Notes: generated by a model not told the origin, from the letters alone. A DNA stretch of 64,000 bases from Litoreibacter halocynthiae (GCF_004365635.1 NZ_SOBH01000001.1:248001-312000), one strand, 5' to 3'; positions 8,972 through 18,228 are shown, counted from the first letter of the stretch. Made by a program: numbers and translations.

Positions 8972-9616
8972 ATGATAATTTCCCCCGGACGAAACTACAT
9001 TTTCGTACACATCCCGAAGACAGGCGGCACGTCAATGGCGCTGGCATTGGAAGCCAAAGCCAAGGCCGATGACATCATGTTGGGCGACACGCCCAAAGCG
9101 GTAAAGCGGCGGCGGCGGTTGAAGGATGTGCAAGCCGCCGGGCGGCTTTGGAAGCACGCGACCTTGCGCGATATTGTAGGTCTGGTGCCGGAAAGCCGGA
9201 TCGAGGCGGCAAACGTGTTTACCATGGTCCGCAATCCGTGGGATCGCGTCGTCAGCTACTACCACTGGCTACGAACACAATCATTCGACCATCCAGCGGT
9301 GCACTTGGCGCAGGACTTGGACTTCAGCCCGTTCTTGAATCACCCGCAAACCGTCGTGTCGCTGCGGGCCTCGCCCTACAGCTCCTATGTCACGACGGCA
9401 AAGGGGGAAGAACACTGCGCGTTATTCGTTCGCCTGGAGCATCTCGACGAAGACTTGCCAAAGCTGGAAACGTTGATCGGCTGCAGGCTTGGTGCGTTCC
9501 CGCATGACAACCGGTCGGAGCGCGGGGCGTATAAAGATGCCTATAGTTCCGCCGACCGTGATTTGATGACCGAGATTGCCGCGCCGGACATCGCGCGCTT
9601 CGACTATCGGTTCTGA
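8972..9616 (+). CDS. Sulfotransferase-fold protein
   Basis: A 214-residue PAPS-dependent sulfotransferase-like protein. The 5'-phosphosulfate loop is HIPKTGGTS (about residues 13-21) and the 3'-phosphate motif is MVRNPWDRVVSYYHWL (about 90-105), both as in the Golgi-type/bacterial sulfotransferase family 2. The start at 8972 (ATG) puts the PKTGGTS motif at its normal distance from the N-terminus; a TTG lies three codons upstream. It would transfer sulfate to a carbohydrate or other hydroxyl acceptor, perhaps a surface polymer, but the acceptor is unknown and no glycan genes flank it. Confidence 0.82.
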   Translation: MIISPGRNYIFVHIPKTGGTSMALALEAKAKADDIMLGDTPKAVKRRRRLKDVQAAGRLWKHATLRDIVGLVPESRIEAANVFTMVRNPWDRVVSYYHWLRTQSFDHPAVHLAQDLDFSPFLNHPQTVVSLRASPYSSYVTTAKGEEHCALFVRLEHLDEDLPKLETLIGCRLGAFPHDNRSERGAYKDAYSSADRDLMTEIAAPDIARFDYRF

Positions 9617-9729
9617 CTGTTCCCAATTCGGACACAATTCGCCCCAAAATGACCTTTTTGAGGTCCAACCTCTGACGTGAGCGGGGCGCATCTTCACCTC
9701 AATCAGAAATGAACTGACAGGTGTGGGAC

Positions 9730-10344
9730 ATGTTTTTCAAATCTAGCCGTAAGGCCTCCAAAGTAGAGCCATTGGTCCTCTCGACCGCCCCGAGTGCGGG
9801 CATTTTCGCAGGAACCAAGATCGCAACCCGCCATCGCTGGGCGCGTGTCGAAGACCTCTCGGTCGGGGATAAGGTTCTGACCGCCGAAAACGGCGAACAG
9901 GTGATTGCCGATATCGAAGTTGCGACCTTGTCGCTGGCCTCGGCCAAGGCAAATGCAGGCCAATGGCCGTTACTGGTGCCTGAGGGTGCAATTGGCAACG
10001 ACCATGCGATGATGGTGTCTCCGGACACGCGCCTTGTCATCGAAGATGACGCCGCAGGCGTTTTGTTCGGCGAAGCCTGCGTGACCGTTCGGGCAGAAAA
10101 CCTCATCGGCTATCGCGGCATTGCCCGCGCCCGTGTGAAGGGGGAGTTGACCCATGTCACGATCCGCTTCGAAGGGGCCGAGACTTTGGTTGTCGAAGGC
10201 GGTGTATTTATCGACCTGCCAGCACCAAACGGGTTGCTGCGTTTCACTCCGCTCAACGACCGTCAGTCCCGCCTTCTGACGCGCAACATGGGCGAGAGCG
10301 ACCGTAAAACCCGCGCCCGCCCTGTGGCTGCAGGCTGGATTTAG
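9730..10344 (+). CDS. Orphan Hint (hedgehog/intein) domain protein
   Basis: A 204-residue protein with the Hint domain common in Rhodobacteraceae: GTKIATRHRWARVEDLSVGDKVLTAENG (about residues 28-55), PEGAIGNDHAMMVSPDTRLVIEDD, LFGEACVTVRAENLIG, then a C-terminal extension. It has no nucleophilic Cys or Ser directly at the domain start, no exteins and no secreted passenger, so protein splicing is not supported. The ATG at 9730 is preferred to a GTG three codons upstream. Function is unknown. A strong hairpin terminator follows at 10391. Confidence 0.75.
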   Translation: MFFKSSRKASKVEPLVLSTAPSAGIFAGTKIATRHRWARVEDLSVGDKVLTAENGEQVIADIEVATLSLASAKANAGQWPLLVPEGAIGNDHAMMVSPDTRLVIEDDAAGVLFGEACVTVRAENLIGYRGIARARVKGELTHVTIRFEGAETLVVEGGVFIDLPAPNGLLRFTPLNDRQSRLLTRNMGESDRKTRARPVAAGWI

Positions 10345-10390
10345 AACGATCCAGAGTTTCTCTTGAAGAAATTGGTCCCGCTCAAGAAAA

Positions 10391-10420
10391 AAGCCCGGCA
10401 CTAGGCCGGGCTTTCTCGTT
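10391..10420. terminator. Bidirectional rho-independent terminator
   Basis: AAGCCCGGC (10391-10399) pairs with GCCGGGCTT (10405-10413) around a 5-base loop, followed by TCTCGTTTT on the plus strand and preceded by an A-rich run (T-rich on the minus strand). It lies between the convergent Hint gene and the FadJ-like gene and can serve both. Confidence 0.85.
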
Positions 10421-10426
10421 TTCGGG

Positions 10427-12616
10427 TCAGGCTGCTTTCGCGGGATCAAACCGCCCGTAAAAGCTTTGGTTCTTCTTCGCCATATCTTCCAGCAGATCAG
10501 GCGCTTTGAACCGCTCGCCGAACTTGTCAGCCAGCGCGTTAGTGGTTTCCGCCGCCCACGGTGTGCCGACCATGTCGAGCCATGACAGTGGCCCGCCGGA
10601 CCAAGGCGCGAAGCCCCAGCCTAGGATCGCACCCACGTCACCCTCGCGGATGTCCATCAACACGTCTTCCTCGATGGCACGCACAGCCTCCAGAACCTGT
10701 GCGAACAAAAGCCGGTTTTGGACCTCGGTCAGATCAGGCTGTTCATCTGCCACGGGATACTTGGCCTCAAGGCCATCCCACAGCAACTGGCGTTTGCCTT
10801 TGGCATCATACTCGTAGAAGCCTGCGTTGGTTTTGCGGCCCAAGCGGCCTTCGTCCGCCATCCAGAACAGCAACTCGTCCACTGCGTCGTCATAGGCGTC
10901 GCCCATAGCGGCTTTGGTGGCCTTTGCGATCTTCACCCCCAAGTCGATGGAGGTCTCGTCCACCAGTTGCAGCGGGCCCAACGGCATGCCGACCAGCTTC
11001 GCCGCGTTTTCGATCAAGGCAGGCTTCACGCCTTCTTTGACCATGCGGATGCCCTCGTTGATATAGGGGATGATGCAGCGGTTGGCGTAGAAGAAGCGCG
11101 CATCATTGACCACAATCGGCGTTTTGCGGATCTGGCGGGTGAAGTCCAACGCTTTCGCCACCGCACGGTCGCCAGTGCCCTTGCCTTTGATGATCTCGAC
11201 CAGCATCATCTTCTCGACAGGCGAGAAGAAGTGGATGCCGATAAAGTTCTCGGCGCTCTCGGACGCCTTCGCCAACTCGGTGATCGGTAGGGTCGAAGTG
11301 TTGGTTGCAAAGATGCAGTCAGGACCAACAACATCCTGCACCTTCTTGGTAACCTCGGCTTTGACACCGACGTCCTCGAACACCGCTTCCACGATCAGAT
11401 CGCAGCCCTTGAGGGCGGCGTAATCGGTGGTCGCAGTGATCAGGGCCAGTGCGGCCTCTTTCTTCTCGGGCGTCGCTTTCTTGCGCGCGATGCCTTTGTC
11501 CATGTAGTCAGCGGTGTAGGCTTTGCCCTTGTCCGCAGATTCCTGCTTGGCGTCGATCAGCACCACTTCGATACCAGCCATGGCAGACACCAGCGCAATG
11601 CCAGCGCCCATCATGCCTGCACCGATGATGCCGACCTTTTTAACTTTCTCGTCTGCCACGTCAGGGCGCACAGCGCCTTTTTCCAGTGCTTCCTTGTTGA
11701 TGAAGAGCGTCCGGATCATGTTGGCGGAGCTCGGGTTCAGCAGCACATTAGTAAACCAGCGGGCCTCGATCTTCAGCGCGGTATCAAACGGCACCATCGC
11801 GCCTTCATAGACTGCCGACAGCAGCGCTTTTGCAGCAGGGTAGACGCCCTTGGTGTTGCCATTGACCATGGCGGATGCACCAACGAAGGTCATGAAGCCC
11901 GCAGGGTGGTACGGCGCGCCGCCGGGCATTTTGTAGCCCTTTTCGTCCCATGGTTTAACGATGGAGGGCGAAGACAAAACCCACTCTTTCGCGGCGGACA
12001 GCAACTCGTCAGCTGGCACAACTTCGTGGACCAGACCAGCGGCCTTGGCCTTCTGCGGGTTCGACAGCTTACCTTCCAACAGGAACGGCGAGGCCCCCAT
12101 CGCGCCCAACATGCGAGTCACACGGGTGGTGCCGCCCATGCCGGGGAAGATGCCGACCATGATTTCCGGCAGGCCGATCTTGGCCTTCGGATTGTCGGCC
12201 ACAAAGATGCGGTGGCAGGCCAGCGGAATCTCGAACCCGATGCCAAGGCCGGTGCCCTGCATGGCGCAGGCAATCGGCTTGCCGCCCTTGTTCTTATCGT
12301 CCATGCCGCCGCGCTCGATTTTGCGTAAGACAGCATGGGTTGCCATCAGCCCGTCCATCAGGCCGCGGGCAGGGTCGTCGCCCGCGCTTTCCTTCATCTT
12401 GGCGATGATGTTGAGGTCCATGCCGCCCGCAAAGCTGTCCGGCTTGCCGGATGTGATGATGATGCCCTTGACGGCATCATCTGCCAGTGCCTGATCAACC
12501 AGCGCATCAAGGTCGTAAAACCCTTGCTGGTTCATCACGTTCATGGACTTGCCAACGGTGTCCCAGGTGATTGTCGCGACGCCGTCGGCGTCTGTTTTCA
12601 TAGTGAAGTCAGTCAT
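10427..12616 (-). CDS. Bifunctional enoyl-CoA hydratase / 3-hydroxyacyl-CoA dehydrogenase (FadJ/FadB-like)
   Basis: A 729-residue beta-oxidation protein. The N-terminal crotonase domain (residues about 5-190) includes KAKIGLPEIMVGIFPGMGG. The NAD-binding domain starts near residue 310 with VGIIGAGMMGAGIA, and the C-terminal dehydrogenase domains follow (NTSTLPITELA, HFFSPVEKMMLVEII). It hydrates enoyl-CoA and oxidises L-3-hydroxyacyl-CoA. The ATG at 12616 has an AGGGAT site upstream; the open frame extends past it into the thiolase gene. It is last in the operon, 11 bases after the thiolase. Confidence 0.95.
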   Translation of the reverse strand: MTDFTMKTDADGVATITWDTVGKSMNVMNQQGFYDLDALVDQALADDAVKGIIITSGKPDSFAGGMDLNIIAKMKESAGDDPARGLMDGLMATHAVLRKIERGGMDDKNKGGKPIACAMQGTGLGIGFEIPLACHRIFVADNPKAKIGLPEIMVGIFPGMGGTTRVTRMLGAMGASPFLLEGKLSNPQKAKAAGLVHEVVPADELLSAAKEWVLSSPSIVKPWDEKGYKMPGGAPYHPAGFMTFVGASAMVNGNTKGVYPAAKALLSAVYEGAMVPFDTALKIEARWFTNVLLNPSSANMIRTLFINKEALEKGAVRPDVADEKVKKVGIIGAGMMGAGIALVSAMAGIEVVLIDAKQESADKGKAYTADYMDKGIARKKATPEKKEAALALITATTDYAALKGCDLIVEAVFEDVGVKAEVTKKVQDVVGPDCIFATNTSTLPITELAKASESAENFIGIHFFSPVEKMMLVEIIKGKGTGDRAVAKALDFTRQIRKTPIVVNDARFFYANRCIIPYINEGIRMVKEGVKPALIENAAKLVGMPLGPLQLVDETSIDLGVKIAKATKAAMGDAYDDAVDELLFWMADEGRLGRKTNAGFYEYDAKGKRQLLWDGLEAKYPVADEQPDLTEVQNRLLFAQVLEAVRAIEEDVLMDIREGDVGAILGWGFAPWSGGPLSWLDMVGTPWAAETTNALADKFGERFKAPDLLEDMAKKNQSFYGRFDPAKAA

Positions 12617-12627
12617 ATCCCTAATCC

Positions 12628-13839
12628 TCAAACGCGTTCGATGATGGTGGCGGCACCCATGCCGGAGGCAACGCAAAGCGTGGCAAGACCCACCTCTTTG
12701 TCGCTGCGTTCCAGCTCGTCCAGCAACGTGCCAATGATGATCGCGCCGGTCGCCCCCAGCGGGTGACCCATCGCAATTGAACCGCCGTTCACATTGACCT
12801 TGCTGTCATCCACATCAAAGGCCTGCATGAAACGCAGCACAACGGAGGCAAACGCCTCGTTGACCTCGAACAGGTCAATGTCGGAGATGCTCATGCCCGA
12901 TTGCTTCATGATATGCTCGGTTACCGGAACCGGGCCGGTCAGCATGATGGTCGGGTCAGTGCCGATCTTGGCTGTCGCACGGATGCGCGCGCGCGGCTTC
13001 AGCCCGTGGGCCTCGCCGAACTCCTTGGAGCCGATCAGCACAGCCGCCGAGCCGTCCACGATGCCGGACGAGTTGCCCGCATGGTGGATGTGGTTGATCT
13101 TCTCCAGATGCGGGTATTTCATCAGCGCGACCTTGTCGAAGCCCGGCATCACCTCGCCCATGGCCTGGAATGCAGGGTTCAAACCGCCAAGGCTTTGCAT
13201 GTCGGTCTGAGGCCGCATGTACTCGTCAGTGCTGAGGATTTCCAAACCGTTCTGGTCGCGGATGGTGATGATCGACTTGGCGAAACGGTTGTCGTCCCAA
13301 GCGGCCTTCGCGCGCTTCTGCGATTCCACCGCCAGTTTGTCTGCCTCGTCGCGGCTGAAGCCATACTCGGTGGCGATAATGTCGGCCGAGATGCCCTGCG
13401 GCACGAAATAGGTGTCCATGGCAATCGACGGGTCCACGGCAATTGCCGCCCCGTCAGAGCCCATGGCCACGCGGCCCATCATCTCCACGCCGCCTGCGAT
13501 GTAGCCGTCGCCCGCGCCGCCCTTGATCTGGTTTGCGGCGAGGTTCACAGCTTCCATGCCCGACGCGCAGAAGCGGTTGATCGACAGGCCGGGGATGCGC
13601 TGATCCAGCTCGGACGCCAGAACGGCGGTCCGCGCAAGGCAGCCGCCTTGCTCCATCACTTGGGTGGCGTTGCCCCAGATCACGTCCTCGACGGCGTGGC
13701 CCTCAAGGCCGTTGCGGTCCTTGATTGCGTTCAGGATGTTCGCGGACAGACGTGCCGCGGTCACCTCGTGCAAGCTGCCGTCTTTACGGCCTTTGCCGCG
13801 GGGCGAGCGCACGGCGTCATAAATATAGGCTTCAGCCAT
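12628..13839 (-). CDS. Acetyl-CoA C-acyltransferase (FadA-like thiolase)
   Basis: A 403-residue thiolase that cleaves 3-ketoacyl-CoA to acetyl-CoA and a shortened acyl-CoA. The active-site Cys is in NRFCASGMEAVN (about residue 90); the C-terminal GHPLGATG and CVASGMGAA motifs hold the His and second Cys. The start overlaps the stop of the small membrane-protein gene by 8 bases. With the FadJ-like gene 11 bases downstream it forms the core beta-oxidation pair. FadA rather than biosynthetic PhaA is inferred from this pairing. Confidence 0.94.
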   Translation of the reverse strand: MAEAYIYDAVRSPRGKGRKDGSLHEVTAARLSANILNAIKDRNGLEGHAVEDVIWGNATQVMEQGGCLARTAVLASELDQRIPGLSINRFCASGMEAVNLAANQIKGGAGDGYIAGGVEMMGRVAMGSDGAAIAVDPSIAMDTYFVPQGISADIIATEYGFSRDEADKLAVESQKRAKAAWDDNRFAKSIITIRDQNGLEILSTDEYMRPQTDMQSLGGLNPAFQAMGEVMPGFDKVALMKYPHLEKINHIHHAGNSSGIVDGSAAVLIGSKEFGEAHGLKPRARIRATAKIGTDPTIMLTGPVPVTEHIMKQSGMSISDIDLFEVNEAFASVVLRFMQAFDVDDSKVNVNGGSIAMGHPLGATGAIIIGTLLDELERSDKEVGLATLCVASGMGAATIIERV

Positions 13840-14170
13840 AGGGAATTTCCTCCATTAGATTCAGGACCCCGATCCAGGCCAGAACGCTGCAAACCAGCGC
13901 CCCAACCCCGAACGGGAGTTTATACGAGGCCAAGGCACCAAGCCGTTGGCCGAATTTCTGAGTACGCAGCGCCAGCACGATGCCGCCTGCAATTGCGGGC
14001 AAAACCAGCCCCAAGCCGTAAACACCTGCCATTAGCAACATGCCAAAGGCGCACCACGCGGAAAACATCGCAGCGGCAGAGCCAAACTTGTCGAACGTGT
14101 CCTCCGCGCGGATCAGCGCAAGGGTGACACCGCAAAGTGTCATGCCGATGATGAACGCCGCGAGGATCAT
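13832..14170 (-). CDS. Small integral membrane protein of unknown function
   Basis: A 112-residue protein with three or four predicted transmembrane segments (about residues 1-20, 33-67, 83-105) and no recognisable catalytic motif. It lies inside the fatty-acid oxidation operon, 9 bases after the YidD-like gene, and its stop overlaps the thiolase start by 8 bases, which supports it being translated. It may be a housekeeping passenger rather than a lipid enzyme. Confidence 0.7.
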   Translation of the reverse strand: MILAAFIIGMTLCGVTLALIRAEDTFDKFGSAAAMFSAWCAFGMLLMAGVYGLGLVLPAIAGGIVLALRTQKFGQRLGALASYKLPFGVGALVCSVLAWIGVLNLMEEIPYG

Positions 14171-14179
14171 GGCGCAGCC

Positions 14180-14665
14180 CTAGCCGCAGGAGCAGCCCCC
14201 ACAGTCGCAGGACGCGCAGTCGCAGCCGCCGAACCCGATATCCCCGTCACACGGGTTGATATCGCAGCCCTTACTGGCTGCGGCTTTACTTGCACCTGCG
14301 CGACCCAAACAGCCAAGCGGGGCGGAGCCACATTCACAGGCGCCAGCGCTACAGCAGTCGCATTTGTTGTACCATCTGTCGTCGCGGCGGCGGCGCTCCA
14401 GTTCGGCGCGCTCGTCTTCGTCCAGCGGGGCCTCGTTGCAGACGCAATCCGCCTTGATGGCCAGATGTGCTGTGCGGCAGTCACGAAAACGCTGGCGGAT
14501 GGCCGGCAGCGCCCGCCAGAGCCCAAGATCGCGGATCGCATACTTGGCGTAGCCCGAACAGCCGGTGCCACCATGGCGCACCGCGTACGCGCAGCGGAAG
14601 CCTTTGCTTGGCGACAGGTATTGCTGGTAGGCCCAGATGCCGCCAAGGGCCATTTTGCTGAACAT
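14180..14665 (-). CDS. YidD-like protein with a long cysteine-rich C-terminal tail
   Basis: A 161-residue protein. Residues 5-75 resemble the YidD membrane-insertion-efficiency factor family: an amphipathic N-terminus, then YQQYLSPSKGFRCAYAVRHGGTGCSGYAKYAI and a final Arg-Cys near 61-63. A charged linker (80-100) is followed by a tail of about 60 residues with 14 cysteines (first at 102, last at 160), many as CxC or CxxC separated by Gly and Asp. Such a tail is not part of normal YidD and could bind metal or be lipid- or disulfide-modified. It sits between the GST and small membrane-protein genes in the beta-oxidation operon, with no obvious link to fatty acids. Confidence 0.75.
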   Translation of the reverse strand: MFSKMALGGIWAYQQYLSPSKGFRCAYAVRHGGTGCSGYAKYAIRDLGLWRALPAIRQRFRDCRTAHLAIKADCVCNEAPLDEDERAELERRRRDDRWYNKCDCCSAGACECGSAPLGCLGRAGASKAAASKGCDINPCDGDIGFGGCDCASCDCGGCSCG

Positions 14666-14738
14666 GACTTCTCCGTCTCTTGGCCCGCATAATTGCGGCC
14701 AAGGCGAGGGATATCCAGCAAAATGTTGGCACTTGTTG

Positions 14739-15365
14739 TCATGCAGGCAACGCCCGTTGCATCAAATCATAGGGGTGCTTCCAGCCCGGCGTTTCACTGA
14801 TACGCGTCAACCATGCGTCGATATTAGGCCACTCGGCGCGGTCGAACCCGAACGGCTCATCATAAAACAGATAACCGCAGCAAGACAGGTCCGCGACGGT
14901 CAGGCTATCACCTGCCACCCAGTCGCGCCCCGCCAATTGAGCGTCCAGCACCGCATAGGCCGTTTTCAAGCGGCCTTGCATGAAGGCGATCACGTCACGG
15001 GGGCGTTTGTCTTCTGGCAGGAAGTGCATCAGGAACCGCGTCATCCCTGCTTGCGAGGACAGCTTGTGGTTGTCCCACAGCACCCACCGCAGCACCTCGT
15101 ATTTGTCCGCCGCTGCGCCGCCCAGCTTGCCTGTCTGGTCGACGACATATTGCTGGATCACACCCGATTGGGTCAGGGTCAAATCGCCGTCGACCAGCAC
15201 AGGCACTTCGCCCATGCGGTTGATTGCCTTGAACGCGTCGGTGCGGGCCTCGCCTTTAAAAAAGTCCACAAAGACCTGCTCGTAGTCGAAGCCGGCCAGC
15301 TCCATAGTCAGCGCCGCCTTGTAGGCGTTGCCGCTTTCGCCAAAGCAATAAAGTTTCGCTGTCAT
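14739..15365 (-). CDS. Glutathione S-transferase family protein
   Basis: A 208-residue cytosolic GST. The thioredoxin-fold N-terminus (residues 1-80) carries the glutathione-binding segment INRMGEVPVLVDGDLTLTQSGVI, and the helical C-domain has the GDSLTVADLS folding motif. It belongs to the beta-oxidation operon, 73 bases before the YidD-like gene. Its likely role is conjugation or glutathione-dependent processing of a reactive electrophile; the substrate is unknown. Confidence 0.9.
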   Translation of the reverse strand: MTAKLYCFGESGNAYKAALTMELAGFDYEQVFVDFFKGEARTDAFKAINRMGEVPVLVDGDLTLTQSGVIQQYVVDQTGKLGGAAADKYEVLRWVLWDNHKLSSQAGMTRFLMHFLPEDKRPRDVIAFMQGRLKTAYAVLDAQLAGRDWVAGDSLTVADLSCCGYLFYDEPFGFDRAEWPNIDAWLTRISETPGWKHPYDLMQRALPA

Positions 15366-15449
15366 CGCCGGATCTCCCTTAACCCTTGTGACTTCATCTT
15401 GGCAGAAATATTCCCGCCGGAGGCATCCAACCTTGCAAACCGCGCGCCG

Positions 15450-15662
15450 TTACTTTTTCCGCGCCTCCAGCTCGGAATTGAAAATCCGCAGGCGATGGGT
15501 GAGGTTGCTCTCATCCGTCACGCTGCTGAAATTCTCGAACAGAAACGACAAGGCTTCCCCTTCGTCCAATCCCGCCTCTGCGCTGAATTTCTTCAACTTG
15601 CGCCACGCGTCTTCGGTCATGGCAAGATTTACACGGCGGGTCAGTTTCAGGCGTTTGGGCAT
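15450..15662 (-). CDS. Small ribbon-helix-helix-like protein
   Basis: A 70-residue basic protein beginning MPKRLKLTRRVNLAMTEDAWRKLKKFS, with a strand followed by two helices as in short ribbon-helix-helix DNA-binding proteins, and a charged end (ELEARKK). It is placed between the acyl-CoA dehydrogenase and GST genes on the same strand, 47 bases after the former. It could be a small regulator of the operon; no direct proof is visible. Confidence 0.6.
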   Translation of the reverse strand: MPKRLKLTRRVNLAMTEDAWRKLKKFSAEAGLDEGEALSFLFENFSSVTDESNLTHRLRIFNSELEARKK

Positions 15663-15709
15663 TGGCGTCTCCGAAAAAAGGGTAGGGCGGGGTTCACCCC
15701 GCCACCACC

Positions 15710-17488
15710 TTAGAAATTCGCCGCGTCGAGCGCCATAACCGTATCCGCTCCGCTCTCGATGCGGGCCAGATGCATTCCCGTCGCAGGCAGTTGGCGGGCC
15801 ATGTAGTATTTACCCGTCGCGATCTTGGTCTCGTAGAACTCGGTGTCAGATGCGCCGCCTTCAAGTGCGTCCATCGCGGCTTTGCCCATCTTCGCCCACA
15901 TCAAGCCAAGGCAGACATGGCCGAACATGTGCATGAAATCATACGAGCCGGCCAAGGCATGGTTCGGGTTCTTCATGCCGTTTTGCATGAAATACATACC
16001 TGCGGCTTGCAAATCCTTGGACGCGGTTTTCAGAGGCTCAAGGAAGGCTTTGTCAAACTCTTCATTGCCGCCGTTTTCCTTGATGAAACTCTTCACCAAG
16101 TCAAAGAACGCCATCACATGCTTGCCGCCATCCTGCGCCAGCTTGCGGCCCACAAGGTCCAGCGCCTGAACGCCGTTGGCACCTTCATAGATCATCGCAA
16201 TCCGGGCATCGCGGGCGAATTGGGACATGCCCCATTCTTCGATATAGCCGTGGCCGCCATAGACTTGCTGCGCCGCAACTGCATACTCGAAGCCCTTGTC
16301 GGTCTGGAAGCCCTTGATAACGGGTGTCAGCAGCGAGATGAGGCCGTCAGCCGCCTCGTCGCCACCACGCACATGGCGGTCGATCAGATGCGCGCCCCAG
16401 AAGGTGAAGGCGCGGGCTCCTTCCACAAAGGACTTCTGGTCCATCAGGTTGCGGCGAATATCCGGATGCACGATCAGCGGATCGGCTGGCCCGTCAGGGT
16501 TTTCCGCACCGGTGACGGCACGCCCTTGCAGGCGGTCATTGGCGTAGATCACGGCGTTCTCGTAAGCGACGGCGGCTTGCGCGTAGCCTTGCAGCCCCAC
16601 ACCCAGACGCGCTTCGTTCATCATGGTGAACATGGCACGCATGCCTTTGTGCTCGGTCCCCAGCAGATAACCGGTGGCCTCGTCGTAATTCATCACGCAG
16701 GTGGAGTTGCCGTGGATGCCCATCTTTTCCTCGATGGACCCCACCGACACGCCATTGCGCGCGCCGACCGAATTGTCGTCGTTCACCATGAACTTCGGCA
16801 CGATAAACAGCGACACGCCTTTAATGCCCTCGGGGCCGCCTTCGATCTTGGCCAGCACCAGATGGATGATGTTGTCGGCCATGTCATGCTCGCCTGCCGA
16901 GATGAAGATTTTCTGGCCGGTAATCTTGTAGCTGCCATCCTCTTGTGGGGCGGCTTTGGTGCGCATCAGGCCCAGATCGGTGCCGCAATGCGGCTCCGTC
17001 AGGTTCATGGTGCCGGTCCATTCGCAGCTGACCATCTTGGGTAGATACTTGGCTTTCTGCTCGTCCGTGCCATGGGCGTGGATAGCGGAATAGGCACCGT
17101 GGGTCAGGCCCTGATACATGTTAAACGCCATGTTGGCCGAGACCATCATTTCGCCGACCGCAGTCCCCATAATATACGGCATGCCTTGCCCGCCATATTC
17201 AGGGTCGCAATCCAACGCGGTCCAGCCGCCTTCTTTCATCTGCTCGAAGGCTTCCTTGAAACCTGTAGGCGTGCGGACGACCCCGTTTTCCAATACGCAG
17301 CCCTCTTTGTCGCCCACCACGTTCAGCGGCTGCAACACTTCGGACGAGATTTTGCCCGCCTCTTCCAGAATGGCGGAGGTGAAATCGGCCTCCAATTCGT
17401 CATATCCGGGGATGTCCTGTTCGGTCACTTTCAGGACGTCGTGCAGGACGAATTGCATGTCTTTTACTGGAGCGGTGTAGCTGGGCAT
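15710..17488 (-). CDS. Long acyl-CoA dehydrogenase (FadE-like, C-terminal extended)
   Basis: A 592-residue flavoprotein that oxidises acyl-CoA to trans-2-enoyl-CoA. It has the long form found in Rhodobacteraceae: an N-terminal extension (residues 1-60), the medial [16 protein letters not shown]/substrate segment, the [21 protein letters not shown] block with [13 protein letters not shown] holding the catalytic Glu, and a C-terminal helical domain. The closest annotated relatives include fatty acyl-CoA and methylmercaptopropionyl-CoA (DmdC) dehydrogenases; I cannot separate these. It is preceded 31 bases upstream by a MerR gene and followed by the rest of the beta-oxidation operon. Confidence 0.92.
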   Translation of the reverse strand: MPSYTAPVKDMQFVLHDVLKVTEQDIPGYDELEADFTSAILEEAGKISSEVLQPLNVVGDKEGCVLENGVVRTPTGFKEAFEQMKEGGWTALDCDPEYGGQGMPYIMGTAVGEMMVSANMAFNMYQGLTHGAYSAIHAHGTDEQKAKYLPKMVSCEWTGTMNLTEPHCGTDLGLMRTKAAPQEDGSYKITGQKIFISAGEHDMADNIIHLVLAKIEGGPEGIKGVSLFIVPKFMVNDDNSVGARNGVSVGSIEEKMGIHGNSTCVMNYDEATGYLLGTEHKGMRAMFTMMNEARLGVGLQGYAQAAVAYENAVIYANDRLQGRAVTGAENPDGPADPLIVHPDIRRNLMDQKSFVEGARAFTFWGAHLIDRHVRGGDEAADGLISLLTPVIKGFQTDKGFEYAVAAQQVYGGHGYIEEWGMSQFARDARIAMIYEGANGVQALDLVGRKLAQDGGKHVMAFFDLVKSFIKENGGNEEFDKAFLEPLKTASKDLQAAGMYFMQNGMKNPNHALAGSYDFMHMFGHVCLGLMWAKMGKAAMDALEGGASDTEFYETKIATGKYYMARQLPATGMHLARIESGADTVMALDAANF

Positions 17489-17519
17489 GTGAGTCTCTCT
17501 GCGAAATTGAAAATCGGGG

Positions 17520-17921
17520 TTAGCTGTTGGCCGCTTTTGGCATGTGAAGCGAGGCGATCATCTTTTCGCCCCAGTTCAACTGGGCGGTCAGGTCTTCAAT
17601 GGCTTCGTTCAACTCGTCGCGCTGTTTGATCATGTCTGACAAGCGCTTCTTGCCGATATCATATGTCAGAGCCAGTTGAGTCGCTTGCTGGTCGCCGATA
17701 TTATAAAGGTCCAGAAGTTGACGGATTTCTTCAAGGGAAAATCCGAAACGCTTGCCGCGCAAGATCAGTTTCAGGCGGGCGCGGTCGCTTTTGGTGAAAA
17801 GGCGGCGTTGGCCCTCCCGAATAGGGAACAGCAGCTCTTTGGCTTCGTAGAAACGCAAGGTGCGGGGGGTAACCCCGTATGCATCGCACATTTCCCGAAT
17901 GGTCATAGTATCCTCAGACAT
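17520..17921 (-). CDS. MerR-family transcriptional regulator of the beta-oxidation operon
   Basis: A 133-residue MerR-type regulator: helix-turn-helix [25 protein letters not shown] at the N-terminus, the second wing [26 protein letters not shown], and a coiled-coil dimerisation helix, with no metal-binding Cys cluster. The ATG at 17921 has GGAGGA upstream. It heads the operon with the acyl-CoA dehydrogenase, and an ACGT-centred palindrome 71 bases upstream fits autoregulated control as in LiuR/PsrA-like lipid and branched-chain regulons. The ligand is probably an acyl-CoA. Confidence 0.85.
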   Translation of the reverse strand: MSEDTMTIREMCDAYGVTPRTLRFYEAKELLFPIREGQRRLFTKSDRARLKLILRGKRFGFSLEEIRQLLDLYNIGDQQATQLALTYDIGKKRLSDMIKQRDELNEAIEDLTAQLNWGEKMIASLHMPKAANS

Positions 17922-18228
17922 TTGGATGTCCTCCACTTTACAGTTTCGATGTGATGGACATGTTGAACGTGGGGCCACCTTACAAGCATTGTTGACGTTA
18001 ACGTAAATGTAACGTGGCGTCAGAACTGCGTTGACGTAATGTCAGGAAAGGTAAGGCAGGTTTTCGCGCAACTTTCTGAAGGCCAAAGCGCTTTGAAATG
18101 TGATGCGCGGATCTCGGAATTCCCCGTAAAACCTATAAAAATAAGGGGAGCGGGCGCGTTTCATTCCCCGCCATTGCTCCCAAAGCCGGCCAATTGTCGC
18201 TCTAAACCCCAGTGTCGGGTGCCCGACA
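17922..18228. other. Regulatory gap between the two MerR genes
   Basis: This 307-base stretch has no convincing gene. It holds the palindromes at 17992-18007 and 18032-18044 and a hairpin at 18211-18230 that closes the upstream MerR gene. The middle part (about 18050-18210) shows nothing I can name. Confidence 0.6.
17992..18007. promoter_or_regulatory. Candidate MerR operator (ACGT palindrome)
   Basis: TTGACGTTAACGTAAA is a near-perfect palindrome (7 of 8 arm positions). It resembles the ACGT-containing sites I recall for LiuR-type MerR regulators of acyl-CoA catabolism. A weaker related element, TGAC-GTAAT-GTCA, follows at 18032-18044. It lies 71 bases upstream of the MerR start. Confidence 0.55.

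Noticed and set aside
9650-9670. Small hairpin GACCT/AGGTC after the sulfotransferase gene
   Set aside because: A 5-bp stem with no following T-run; too weak to call a terminator.
12901-14127. Plus-strand open frame opposite the thiolase gene
   Set aside because: Antisense to a clear thiolase with all motifs; no recognisable protein.
14167-14742. Minus-strand open frame of about 190 codons overlapping the YidD-like gene in another frame
   Set aside because: Ala/Arg/Pro-rich low-complexity translation; the YidD-like frame has family motifs and fits the operon spacing.
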